Positions 12,683 to 22,117 of a DNA stretch of 64,000 nt are shown in pieces (position 1 is the first letter of the stretch; every line of letters begins with the position of its first letter). The position numbers and the translations under genes were made by a program. Source of the DNA: Iris pallida (lineage: Eukaryota > Streptophyta > Magnoliopsida > Asparagales > Iridaceae); NCBI GenBank assembly GCA_029216955.1, contig JANAVB010015600.1, positions 32,557,587 through 32,621,586 of the forward strand, given 5' to 3'. Under the pieces are notes generated by a model. The model did no database searches. It had not been told where the DNA came from and saw only the letters and a list, made by a program, of their open reading frames with translations.

Positions 12683-12693
12683 AGACCCCCTTC
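12683..12693 (-). other. Polypurine tract of the Tat element
   Basis: On the minus strand GAAGGGGGTCT sits directly before the 3' LTR start, the position and composition expected for plus-strand priming. Confidence 0.75.
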
Positions 12694-12960
12694 AAAGTTT
12701 TCAAATATCTCCAAAATTTGAAACACTTTGAACAGAAGCGTAAAATTTAAGATTTGATCAGTCAGCGTAAAATTTAGGATACGCAACCGTCATCTGCGTA
12801 AAAGCGGGTATATCCAACAGTCGGCGTAATTTTCAAGAAAAATAATGTCGGTCAACACTTAACCGTCACAATAAATTTCTTTTTCGAAACTTTCGAATGT
12901 CTCCTCATCTTCCCGAGTGAGCAGTTTCCAACGAGGAATGTGAAGAGTTGCTTTAATTTA

Positions 12961-12968
12961 TATAAATA
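12961..12968 (+). promoter_or_regulatory. TATA box of antisense unit 1
   Basis: TATAAATA in a TTTATATAAATA context, 42 bases before the ATG of the 84-aa ORF, on the strand opposite to gag-pol. Confidence 0.55.
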
Positions 12969-13009
12969 AGGACAAATTCTTCACTCTTGTCATTCATCCT
13001 CATAGTGAC

Positions 13010-13264
13010 ATGGCGCCAAAGAACGAGATTACTAACAAAGAGGCTTCGAGCTCCAGGCTTGATTTTGAGCGAGCATGCAACCTTTTAGAGTGCTTTGGAC
13101 TGACTCCTGCAGTCTTTAGTCACATCGATGGTAGTCCCCCAACTGCGTACGAAGGGCCAGGAGATGCAGAAGCATTTCTTAATCTGATGCGTCGCTCCGG
13201 GATTCGCAATATGCACGAACTAGATACTTCCCTTCGTCAGCCCGACGAGGGAGAGAAAAAATGA
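13010..13264 (+). CDS. Antisense ORF 1 of the Tat element (84 aa, unknown)
   Basis: An intact ORF on the strand opposite to gag-pol, in the pol-to-3'-LTR interval. It has a TATA box at 12961, a short leader, and an AATAAA at 13316-13321 just past the stop. The protein is hydrophilic: a charged N-terminus, a Cys-containing segment near residues 22-29 (RACNLLECF), and a C-terminus ending DEGEKK. I recognise no domain. Extra antisense ORFs in this interval are known in the Tat lineage (for example Grande elements). Intactness beside a ruined pol is notable but the ORF is short. It shares unit architecture with 13501-14347 and 15193-15545. Confidence 0.5.
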   Translation: MAPKNEITNKEASSSRLDFERACNLLECFGLTPAVFSHIDGSPPTAYEGPGDAEAFLNLMRRSGIRNMHELDTSLRQPDEGEKK

Positions 13265-13288
13265 TGTTTTTGCGAATCTTTTATCTGT

Positions 13289-13321
13289 AGGGGGCCACTC
13301 CCCCCTTTTTTTATAAATAAA
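13289..13321 (+). terminator. Hairpin, T run and AATAAA after antisense ORF 1
   Basis: GGGGG-CCACT-CCCCC forms a G/C stem followed by a run of T and then AATAAA at 13316-13321. The AATAAA is a plausible plant poly(A) signal for the antisense transcript; a role for the stem is unknown. Confidence 0.45.
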
Positions 13322-13500
13322 GTCTGATGTTAATCTCGTCTGTTGGTATATAGAACTGTTCAGCACTTATTTTGACTGCTTCTATGGTTGTTAATTTCCA
13401 AGAAACAAACCAACACGTGGCATCTGTCTTGTGGTTACGAGAGCCTTTAAATAGGATCTTCTCCCGAAATAGACTCATACCAATCAGTTTCTTCAGCCTT

Positions 13501-13508
13501 TATAAATA
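13501..13508 (+). promoter_or_regulatory. TATA box of antisense unit 2
   Basis: TATAAATA followed by a leader containing TTCTCATTCTTGTTCC, which resembles the leaders of units 1 and 3. The first ATG is at 13564 and a longer-reading ATG is at 13587. Confidence 0.5.
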
Positions 13509-13563
13509 GCCGAGAATGTTTCATATATTCTCATTCTTGTTCCTCTGAAGATAAGTTTCTGCA

Positions 13564-14347
13564 ATGTCGTTCTCCAACAAGTGACAATGGCAAAGCTGTC
13601 CAATGGTGTTCCTTTGTACGCCCGGTCATTAGACATAGATTCAACCATCATTAGAGCCAAACCATTTGGCTTAAGTGGTAAGTCCGACTGTAAGCAAATA
13701 TCTGTCTTCGAATTTTTTGTTGGAAACAGGTATTCATGAGCGTAAATTCTTGACGAGCGTAAAAAAAAATACTTGCTGAAGCACTGGCGTAAAAGCCTTG
13801 CCGAAGCTCTGGCTTAAAAGCCTTACTGAATCACTGGCGTAAAAGCCTTACTTAATCACTGGCGTAAAAGCCTTGCTAAAGCACTGGCGTAAAAGCCTTG
13901 CCGAATCAAAGGCGTAAAAGCCTTGCTGAATTACTGGCGTAAAAGCCTTGCTGAAGCACTGACGTAAAAAGCCTTGTGATCTGTTTTTAGTTAGCGTTTA
14001 ATACGCATCTGATAATACTTCTGTTTTAAAACACTTCTTCTTTGTTGTTTTCTGCAGAAGTTTAGCTGAGCAGCTTTTCCAGAACCGGCATTGGCGATTT
14101 TGACGCTGTGAGGAGCATTCTTCTGACATCAACATCAGGGAGCTCCTACGCTTTTGACGCGCAAATCAGACAACTCAGAACTCTTCGTGGGATAGAAGGG
14201 TCTTCCTCTGTTGGTAGGAAGGGCCTTTATACATGGAGAGTTGGATGGTGGAGTCAACTCTACTCCAAGAAATCGGGTAGTAGAGTTCCTTTCACGGCAG
14301 AACTAGGAATCGTATCCCAATGTTGGATGCATTCCTATCTCCTTTGA
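13564..14347 (+). pseudogene. Antisense unit 2 of the Tat element, possibly spliced
   Basis: The first ATG (13564) gives six codons. The second (13587) opens about 48 codons beginning MAKLSNGVPLY. A possible intron runs from a GTATTC donor at 13730 to an AG near 14070 after TTTTCTGCAG, joining in frame to an open stretch ending at 14347 that includes the TSTSGSSYAFDAQ segment. The putative intron holds the GCGTAAAAGCC tandem array. Splicing is only inferred. I recognise no protein family. It may be a degenerate sibling of the neighbouring antisense units. Confidence 0.3.
13736..13976 (+). repeat. ~25-bp tandem array with GGCGTAAAAGCCTT core
   Basis: About nine degenerate units of the form GGCGTAAAAGCCTTGC then GAAGCACT. 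This is the most regular cluster of the GCGTAAA motif that pervades the Tat element. Confidence 0.88.
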
Positions 14348-15180
14348 GGTGCCGCCACTAATCCACCAATTGTATTGGCAGCAACACGCCTTCGGGCTGC
14401 CATACCCTGGGGTTCTCCTCTCGTCTGAGAGAGAAGACCAGAGTTTGATTCCTTCTGTTCTGGTTGCCACAAAGGCTTGGACAGCAAGGAATTGACACCA
14501 ACAACGAATCCGACGAAGAAGATCCAAAGAAGAAACAGATCTCCATTAGGCTATCGTTGTGTGTATAGAATGAAAATCCAAGAATGTAATAGATTTCCAT
14601 TATAACTTGTAAGAAAGTCTAAGAAATGTAATAGACTTTTTTGATGATATGGGAATGGAAATGATGATTCTTCTATGATCAATGATTTGTATCTATCTGG
14701 ATGTAATATGGACATGATAGACAAATAAAATCTTATTTTCTGTTTTAGAGTATATAATACTATCAGAGGTAATATGGACATAATAGTATATATGAACTCA
14801 AAAGAAAATTGGATTAATATCTATGCAGAGGTCAAATAGAAGTGAAAGATAGGAAAAGTAAGTAGATTTAGTATTTATTCAGAGGTCATGGAAACATGAT
14901 AAATAGCGAATCCCACTCTCTAATCAATTGATAAAATAGAAGATATAAAATCCCTTTCCCAGGAGACAAGAAATTAGCTTAACCAAACCTTGGTAGCTGG
15001 GGACTAAGGAGACAGATGTCATGAACATATGGGTCAAAACGATGGACGAACCAACGTATTTTTCGGGAAAAGAAAATATTGATTCGATTCTATGTTGAAA
15101 TGAATGAACCCGATGGAGCGAACGGACAGGTCTTTTTGGGAATGAAAGGTTGTTCTCAATCTTCAAAGACCGGTTCATCA
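14348..15180. other. Tat 3' region, nothing recognised
   Basis: AT-rich non-coding sequence between antisense units 2 and 3. It has several AATGTAATAGA-like near-repeats but no convincing ORF. Confidence 0.45.
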
Positions 15181-15192
15181 ACAGTCCTCTTC

Positions 15193-15200
15193 TATAAATA
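15193..15200 (+). promoter_or_regulatory. TATA box of antisense unit 3
   Basis: TATAAATA, 52 bases before the ATG at 15252. The leader contains TTTCATTCTTATTTCC, like units 1 and 2. Confidence 0.5.
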
Positions 15201-15251
15201 GGTGAGAACTCTCTGTAACATTTCATTCTTATTTCCACTCCTCTATTGGAA

Positions 15252-15545
15252 ATGTCTTCCGAGGATGCACAGCAAAAGAATGGAGTTTCCAAGAAAATTG
15301 AGGACGTCACTGAGATGTGTCCCCTTGAGCCAACAGTGGCGGGCCCGACTCAAGTAGGCAATAGCTCTTCTACGTCCAAGCCACCACAAGATATCCTTCC
15401 GTTCTTAGTAGAGCTAGGGAAAACTCCTGAAGAAGAAGCGTCGAGGATGGCTGTCTGCAAATTTTTTATGAGTTCAGGAAATGACGCCTTCTATGCATTG
15501 GCTGACTATGTATTCAATAACGAAGGGAGTGGCCCTCGTCCTTAA
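15252..15545 (+). CDS. Antisense ORF 3 of the Tat element (97 aa, unknown)
   Basis: An intact ORF on the strand opposite to gag-pol. I start it at the ATG at 15252. The N-terminal half is charged and Ser/Thr/Pro-rich; the C-terminal half (PEEEASRMAVCKFFMSSG and on) is predicted to be more ordered. AATAAAA at about 15568 may be its poly(A) signal. It ends about 60 bp from the end of pol, so the two transcripts would converge. No domain recognised. Its TATA-leader-ORF layout matches units 1 and 2, suggesting amplification of one captured or evolved cassette. Confidence 0.5.
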   Translation: MSSEDAQQKNGVSKKIEDVTEMCPLEPTVAGPTQVGNSSSTSKPPQDILPFLVELGKTPEEEASRMAVCKFFMSSGNDAFYALADYVFNNEGSGPRP

Positions 15546-15603
15546 TCTTTTGTCTCGAACAAAAATAATAAAAGGAGCTTTATTTTTATTTTGTCTCCTT
15601 TTT

Positions 15604-16266
15604 TTATATGTAGTATTTCTTAGGAAACTTGCCATTGATTGGCATCATGAGCAGATCTCCATTGGGCTTTGATAATCGATAGGCGCCATTGGAAAATACG
15701 GACTCAATTACATAAGGGCCTTCCCATTTTGCTTGGAATTTCCCTTTACTTTTATGAGTCATAACCATCGGTCTCCGAACAGCTAATACAAGTTCGCCAA
15801 CTTTGAATACCCTCTCTTTAACTTTACGATTGAAAGTTCGAGATATGCGGGCTTGATATAGTTCAATGTGTTGTTGTGCTTGAAGACGTTTCTCATCCAA
15901 TCCTTCAAGTTCTTGGAGTCGTATGCGATCATTATTCTCTGTAGTTAGCTCATTAGCAATGGCTATTCGTAGAGATGGGATCTAGATTTCTAATGGGAGG
16001 ACAGCTTCACATCCATAAACCAATAAAAATGGTGTAAAACCAGTAGGAGTCCGGACTGTTGTTCGATAAGCCCATAAACACTCTCCAAGTTTCTCATTCT
16101 AATCACGTTTATTAGAAGAGACAAACTTTTTGAGAAGTTTAATGATCGTCTTATTGAAAGCTTCGGCTAAACCATTAGCAGCTGGATTATAAGCCGTAGA
16201 AGCCAAATTTTGAATTCGATTCTTGTCACAGAATCGATAAAATGCTTGACTGACAAATTGTGGACC
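15604..16266 (-). pseudogene. Integrase C-terminal part, Tat pol
   Basis: Continues the integrase core in a shifted frame. It has the second catalytic Asp in DNGPQF at the shift (16264-16272) and the third catalytic residue in the YNPAANGLAEAFNKT region. Then comes a basic C-terminal domain (HIELYQARISRTFNRKVKER, FKVGELVLAVRR, KWEGPYVI) ending at 15604. In-frame TAG stops are at about 16101 (a Trp position) and 15983 (a Gln position). Confidence 0.85.
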
Positions 16267-16820
16267 ATTGTCATGAATATTCGTCGAGGGATCCCGAAGC
16301 GATAAATGACATGGTGTTTAATGAAGCTGATCACGTTAGATGTTTTCACTTCCGCAAGGGGAACTGCTTCTGCCCACTTAGAAAAGTAATCTATTATAGC
16401 TAATATGAACCGATGTCCTTTGACAGAAGGTGGATTAATAGGACCAATGACATCCATACCCCAAGCTTCAAAGGGCCAAGAGGCTGCTGTAGGATGTAGA
16501 AATTCAGACGGTTGATGAATAAAGTCAGCATGAATCTGACATGCTTTACATCTTCTGGCATAGTCTACAGCATCTGCTATCATAGAAGGCCAATAATACC
16601 CCATTCTTCGAATGCGGTCTTGTAATTTAGGACCTGGTTGATGAACACCACAAATACCATCATGAGCTTCTCGTAGTATTTGTTTAGCTTCACTTTCTGA
16701 GAGACAACGCAACAAGAGTCCATCATAAGAACGACGGTATAGCATATGTAAAGACGAATCATAATAAAATCGAAACGATCGTCTTTTGATTGATGCAGCT
16801 TTTTTCGGATCTTCAGGCAA
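16167..16820 (-). pseudogene. Integrase zinc finger and core N-part, Tat pol
   Basis: The HHCC zinc-binding region is visible (HDGICGVHQ ... CKACQIHA), then the first catalytic Asp in GMDVIGPI and the YFSKWAEAVPL segment. The reading frame breaks immediately before the second catalytic Asp (about 16273-16280); the last ~40 residues of this ORF are out of frame. A TAG just upstream (about 16867) separates it from RNase H. Confidence 0.88.
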
Positions 16821-16868
16821 AATCCCATGGACCGTATAATCAATAAATGGAGTTCTCCAGTCTTTCTG

Positions 16869-17150
16869 CTAGGAACTTGACTCTGTAGTATAACTTTGTT
16901 CAATATACAAATTATTCTTAACACAGAACAAGTCTCGATCCAACAAAGTAATTATATTTTGTCTTCGGATTGGAATAGCCAGGTCTGCCGCTAAACTAGC
17001 AAGAGCATCAGCTTCCACATTCTGAGAGCGTGGTACAAATTCAATGAAGAATTCTTTGAATGAAAGGACCAACTCGACTAACACATGATGATAAGGGATG
17101 AGATCAGGATTTCTGACTTCATAAGTCCCTCTAACTTGATTAACGATCAA
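16869..17150 (-). pseudogene. Second RNase H, C-terminal part (Tat pol)
   Basis: Reads IVNQVRGTYEVRN ... FVPRSQNVEADALASLA, the C-terminal half of an RNase H fold, including the conserved NVEADALA segment with the final catalytic Asp. It is cut off from 17151-18413 by a TAA where family members have Gln. Confidence 0.87.
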
Positions 17151-18413
17151 TTAGGAATCTCCATAAGCTTCTAGGAACTCAATATCCAGTTGTTTTGCTA
17201 CTTGGAGACCGATCAATAGAGCACTATATTCTGCTACATTGTTGGAGCATGGTTCATTGAGAGAATAGGTACGGTATATGACCATTTTGTCAGGAGAAAC
17301 CAAGACGATTCCTACCCCAGAGACAATATTGCCTTTAGGTCCTACTCGTGATGCTCCATCAAAATATAATTGCCATATGTCATTCTTCAAAGTCAGGTTA
17401 CAATCCACGACTTCATCTGGAATGTCCTCATATAATTTTGATGTTTCAGGTATAGGGTGAGCAGCCAAGAAATCGGCTAATGCTTGACCCTTTATTGATT
17501 TCTGAGGTACATAAACCATGTCATAAGGAGTAAGCAACATCGCCCAAGTGGCCAACCTGGAGTTAAGAATGCTAGGTTTTCTCATCAATACCCGAATGGG
17601 ATTTATTCTGGAGATGACATGAATAGTCTGCCCTGTCACATAATGTCTTGTCTTTTGGACGGCAAAAACTAAAGCTAGACATTCCTTTTCCACAGGAGTA
17701 TACCTGTGTTCAGCTCCGACCATCATTCTGCTCAGATAATAAATTGCTTGCTCATGACCCATATCACTTTTCTGTGCAAGAAGAGCGCCAAGTGAATGAT
17801 CCAAGGCTCGAACATATAGCAAAAATGGCCTTCCTGCCACCGGGGGTACCAGGACAGGAGGGTTCGTCAGGTATTGCTTAATGTCATTGAAGGCTTTCTG
17901 ACACGTTTCATCCCAAACAAAAGATACACCTTTCTTTAATAGACGGAAGAAAGGTTGATATCTTCCAGAAAGATTAGATATAGATCTTCTGATATAAGCA
18001 ATACGACCCTGAAAGCCACGGAGTTCTTTCAGATTACGAGGAGGACGCATTTCAAGAATTGCTTTAACCTTATCAGGATCAACGTGGATACCCTGAGAAG
18101 TAATGACAAATCCTAAAACTTTGCCACTGGAAACCCCTAAGAAAGACTTAGTAGGGTTCATTTTTAATTGATGCTGGCGCATCAATTCAAATATTGTCCT
18201 CAAGTCCTGAATGTGATCATCCTTTGATCGACTTTTAACAGCGATGTCATCTACATAGCATTCAACTATCTTTCGTAGATGTTCTTGAAAGATGTTGCTC
18301 ATAGCCCGTTGATACATGGCACCGGCGTTTTTAAGACCAAACGGCATAACTGTATAGCAGTAGACCCCAAGGGGTATACGAAAAGCGGTGTGCTTCTCAT
18401 CTTCTGGATGCAT
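17151..18413 (-). pseudogene. RT C-part, RNase H and second RNase H N-part (Tat pol)
   Basis: RT catalytic YVDD is in ECYVDDIAVKS near residue 54, preceded by MPFGLKNAGAMYQRAM. The first RNase H follows (LYVRALDHSLGALLAQ, EKECLALVFAV). A tether leads to the start of a second RNase H (WQLYFDGASR, NNVAEYSALLIGL). Two RNase H domains between RT and INT mark the Tat lineage; the second is the aRNH domain. The frame opens after a TAG at 18414-18419 (a Gln position) and closes at a TAA at 17151. Confidence 0.93.
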
Positions 18414-18419
18414 CTTGAT

Positions 18420-18833
18420 CTAATTGTATCCTGAGAATCCATCCATGAAAGACATGCGTTCAAAACCACATGTATTGTCTATCATGACATCAGTAATTGG
18501 AAGTAGAAATTCGTCCTTTGGACAAGCTGCATTAAGATCTCGATAATCTATACAAACTCGGACTTTTCTGTTCTTCTTTATGACGGGAACAATATTAGCA
18601 ATCCAATTCGGGTGTTGCTCTTTACGAACAAATCCACATGTGATCAACTTTTTGACTTCTGCTTCAATTGCATCCATCATGTCTGGTCTAAAATGCCATT
18701 GTTGTTGTTTTATAGGCTTGACTTTGGGCAAAATATTGAGTTTATGAGTGGCAACTTTAGGATCTAACCCTGGCATATCCTCATAACTCCATGCAAAGAT
18801 GTCAATATATTCTTTGATAAGTTTTATCAACAC
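18420..18833 (-). pseudogene. Reverse transcriptase N-terminal part (Tat pol)
   Basis: Shows DIFAWSYEDMPGLDP, the conserved WIANIVPVIKKNRKVRVCID segment, YRDLN and FMDGFSGYN, which are RT fingers and palm motifs of plant Ty3/gypsy elements. The following codon is TAG, where QIKMHPED is expected. Confidence 0.92.
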
Positions 18834-19271
18834 TTCCTTTTCATCTTCAGCAAGATTTTACTGATGAATATTGGTTTGGACGTAGCTCCATCCCCAACAT
18901 CAATCTGGATGACCTCATCTTCTGTAGGTGGCTATCGTTGTTCAAAACGGAGTTTCCACTGAGTATCCATCTGTTGTGCCCAAGGATCATTCTCAAATGG
19001 TTCTAATTCATTATCAGTTTGAACCATATTGACTGAGAATATTTGTCCAGATTCATCTTCAGATTGAATTTCCTCTGAATCTGTGCGAAGAGCTAGAAGA
19101 AAATTCTTCTTGTATATCGTCCTTAAATATGTGGGACAAATCATATCCCAACCCATGACGAGTCTTTTGGTAAAACAGATCACCACATAATGGTAGTCGT
19201 CTACCCTTGCCTTGATTGAGACCTTGCATAGTCTTCAAATCATAGCCCATGTTCTGGATAATCTTGATAGA

Positions 19272-20147
19272 TTATTGACTATACTTGTCAATTCGGATTC
19301 TTCCCTTGTCTTTATCCTTCAGCTCATTAGCTTGGGCAACAGGGATATTTCTAGCCAGGCCAAACACAATTTGGCGCTTGTTTTTCTTATCAGACGGAAC
19401 CACAAAATAAGATTCTTCGTGACGTCTAAAAGTTACGCAAGCTTGTGATGAAGCGGCCACAAGTAGAAGATAAGGAGGAAATATTAGGAACCTTTGAGCA
19501 TAAGGTCCAACATCTACATGAGGAGGAAAAGAATTTTCTTTATGATCGATGTATAAAGTTTCTTCTGGCTCAATGTCGCTTTTGTATGGATGACTTTGAT
19601 TATCAGAAGATAAGGTCATCCTTTCAATAAATTTGACAGCCATATACTCGAAAAAGAAATCTTCGTTGATATCAAAAAGTACAAAATGATCAATATTTAC
19701 ATCATTTACGATTTGACTGCTACGCCTCGGATTAATCATCAGTGGACCATTATCCGTCTTCTGCGTAGATTTGCCAAGATTGACAATCAATGGTGGTTCT
19801 GGATCATTTGTACAAGAAGTACGCCCTTTGACCTTGATCATAAAAGGTTGAACTTGGTTCTTAGCAGGAATATTTGTTGATTCCTCAGATTAAGTTTGAG
19901 TTCTTCCTTTAACCTTGATTATCAGAGGTTGATCATTAACAGATTAGGATTGGATTCGTCCCTTGACTATGATCTTCAAAGGTTGTTCCTCTGGCGGATC
20001 TTCATTAATAGACTGATCCTTGGTAGGTGGTTGATTTTTAGCCATGTCTGATATCTCTTTCACATGCTCTTGTTTATAAAGCCTTGAATCAGAAAAATAG
20101 GCTTCGACACCCTTGAAGGGATTGATATCAGCAAACTCAGTCTTCAC
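19272..20147 (-). pseudogene. PR-RT spacer of Tat pol with repeated peptides
   Basis: Links protease to RT. It contains three tandem versions of a short peptide (LKIIVKGRIQ, LIIKVKGRTQ, FMIKVKGRTS) between 19980 and 19830, separated by stops at about 19942 and 19896. A 189-codon stretch (19841-19272) with several Phe/Asp-rich segments follows. I know no domain for it. Confidence 0.6.
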
Positions 20148-20216
20148 AACTCCTTGGAAATCTACGTACTTGAAGCATTGGTGGAGAGTTGAAGGTACAA
20201 TATTATGCTCATGAAT

Positions 20217-20573
20217 CTACGGTCTCCCCAAAAGGATATTATAGGAGACGTCTGAGTTGATAACATAGAAAGTTACCGTGGTTCGAAGATCACCAATCTT
20301 AATCTGCAGACGAATCTTCCCCAATAGCTTGCTCTTGCCAGAGTTAAAACCGACTATCGTAGTACTAGTGTAAGTCAAATCACTAGTAGGGATCCTCAGG
20401 GGTCTTAGCATACTCTGATGAATTATGCTAATTGAGGATCCGGGATCAATGTAAATCTTGTCAATTTCAGTGGATCCAATATACCCGGTGTAGCACAAAG
20501 GCCTGTCATGCTTGTTATGCTTCAACAGCATATCTTCTTGTGTAAAGGTGATGTTGGGAATTGCTTCCATCAC
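20217..20573 (-). pseudogene. Aspartic protease of Tat element
   Basis: Retroviral-type protease with the active-site triplet area IYIDPGSSISII near residue 42 and the C-terminal YNILLGRP hallmark. The triplet reads DPG; most plant gypsy proteases have DGG or DSG. The next codon after GRP is TAG, where Trp is usual. A frameshift at about 20571-20580 separates it from the preceding ORF. Confidence 0.85.
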
Positions 20574-22117
20574 ACTATGACATTGTGGACATGACGTATA
20601 TTATCAGGAGTCTTGAGTTGAGCCAAGCATGAATCTGCTTGAAGTAAAGCTTCACTCAAAGTCTCTCTGCTTTCTCTGGAAAGGCGAAATAACTCAAATA
20701 TAGATAGTCTAGCCGGAGTATTGGCTAACTGAGCTAGAATATCAAATTTGTAAGGCTTCATTACTACCCCCTGACTGGAAGCAGACTTCAATGGGACGTC
20801 GAAGCGTACTGCTTTCTGTTTCCCTTTTTCAACCACAGAAGGTTTAGCAGGAACAGAAGAGGATTGAGTTGGTAGTGTCTCCACTACGTCTTCAGCTTCT
20901 TTGGAGGATCCCTCATAGTCTTTATGGTACTCTTTTCCAGATCTTGTACCAGCAAAAGATTCTTCTTCAGACTCAGGAGAAGGAAGTACCATATTATAGG
21001 ATTTTGTCTTCCCTTTCTTAGCCTTCTTCTTGTGTGGATTGTTATGAGGTGCTTCAGAACCTAATCCTAGAGTGGAATTTTGACTTTGAATCTGTAAAGG
21101 AAGTCGTATTCCTTTATCATAATTTAAACCTTCTGCCTTTTGAAAGTCATAATCCATCTTCTTTATGAGATGAACAGATTGCTGACTATACAAGTGAGTG
21201 GGCAGTAGACTTTTAGCAAATGGTTCCTCAGAGGAAGAAGAAGGGATCTCTGTATCCACAGAAGAATGAGGAATATATGTCTCTGTAACTACAGGAGGAG
21301 AAGGATTCGGGATACGAGGAGAAATCCCTGTCGGAGCTTTTTCATAAGCAGCAAAGATTTGTTGTGCCCGATATAAAGGAACACTATTCATGGCTAGCCA
21401 CTGCTGATGAGTAAGCTTGAGCTTGGTAGGAGGAGCTAGACTTGGAGGACAGATGTTCAGTCCTTTCAGTCTATCTTCTAAAGGAAGGCCATCCCATAGG
21501 TGATCCGAGTCATCGGGATCTGGAATAATATGAGAAATCATGTTGCAGGTTCTGACTTTCTTGCCCTTCTTGGATTTTGAAGTTTTATCTTCACTTTCCA
21601 ACTCAGGCACTAAGTCAGGATGCACCCACATGATTTCACCATTCTTTAGTGTAAGCGGCAGTAATCCTGCATTTTCTTCTCTGGCAGGTGGGATATTCAC
21701 GATCTTCATCATCGCCTTCGGAATTGGGATAATTCCATCTGGGACTTGCTGTGGAGGAAAATCTCCGAACTGAAGAGAAACCATATTGGTCGTAACCGTA
21801 TGGTCATCGTTGGTTAAAGCAATAGTACCACCATTTATCAGTTCTTGGATTTTCTTTTTCAAGACATAGCAAGCACTGGCAGGATGATTAATGTATCTAT
21901 GATAGATATAATATTTGGGATTATCAGTCAGATTCACCTCATTAGGCCTCTTTGGTTCCGGAATCTGAAGTTTACCACTCTTCACCAGACATTGAAATAT
22001 CCCTGGGATATCACTTTCGTCAAAAGAATATTCTTCCTTTGGCCTGGAAGATTCTTGATTGTTCGGCGTCGTTTTGTTCTTGGAAAGATTGACCATAAGA
22101 GTATCTTTTCCTCTCAC
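20570..22117 (-). pseudogene. Gag C-terminal part and gag-PR linker (Tat element)
   Basis: Begins in a frame shifted from gag by slippage at an A7 run (plus-strand T run 22150-22156). The YYIYHRYINHPASACYVLKKKIQ segment resembles the Tat-lineage gag region where a cysteine/histidine motif and a KEKIQ helix follow the capsid. Next is a long low-complexity linker rich in Pro/Ser/Glu, with basic KKKAKKGK (about residue 365) and a KGKQKAVRF segment. Confidence 0.8.

Noticed and set aside
15246..15546. Env-like gene of the Tat element
   Set aside because: The ORF is antisense, short, and has no signal peptide or membrane segment.
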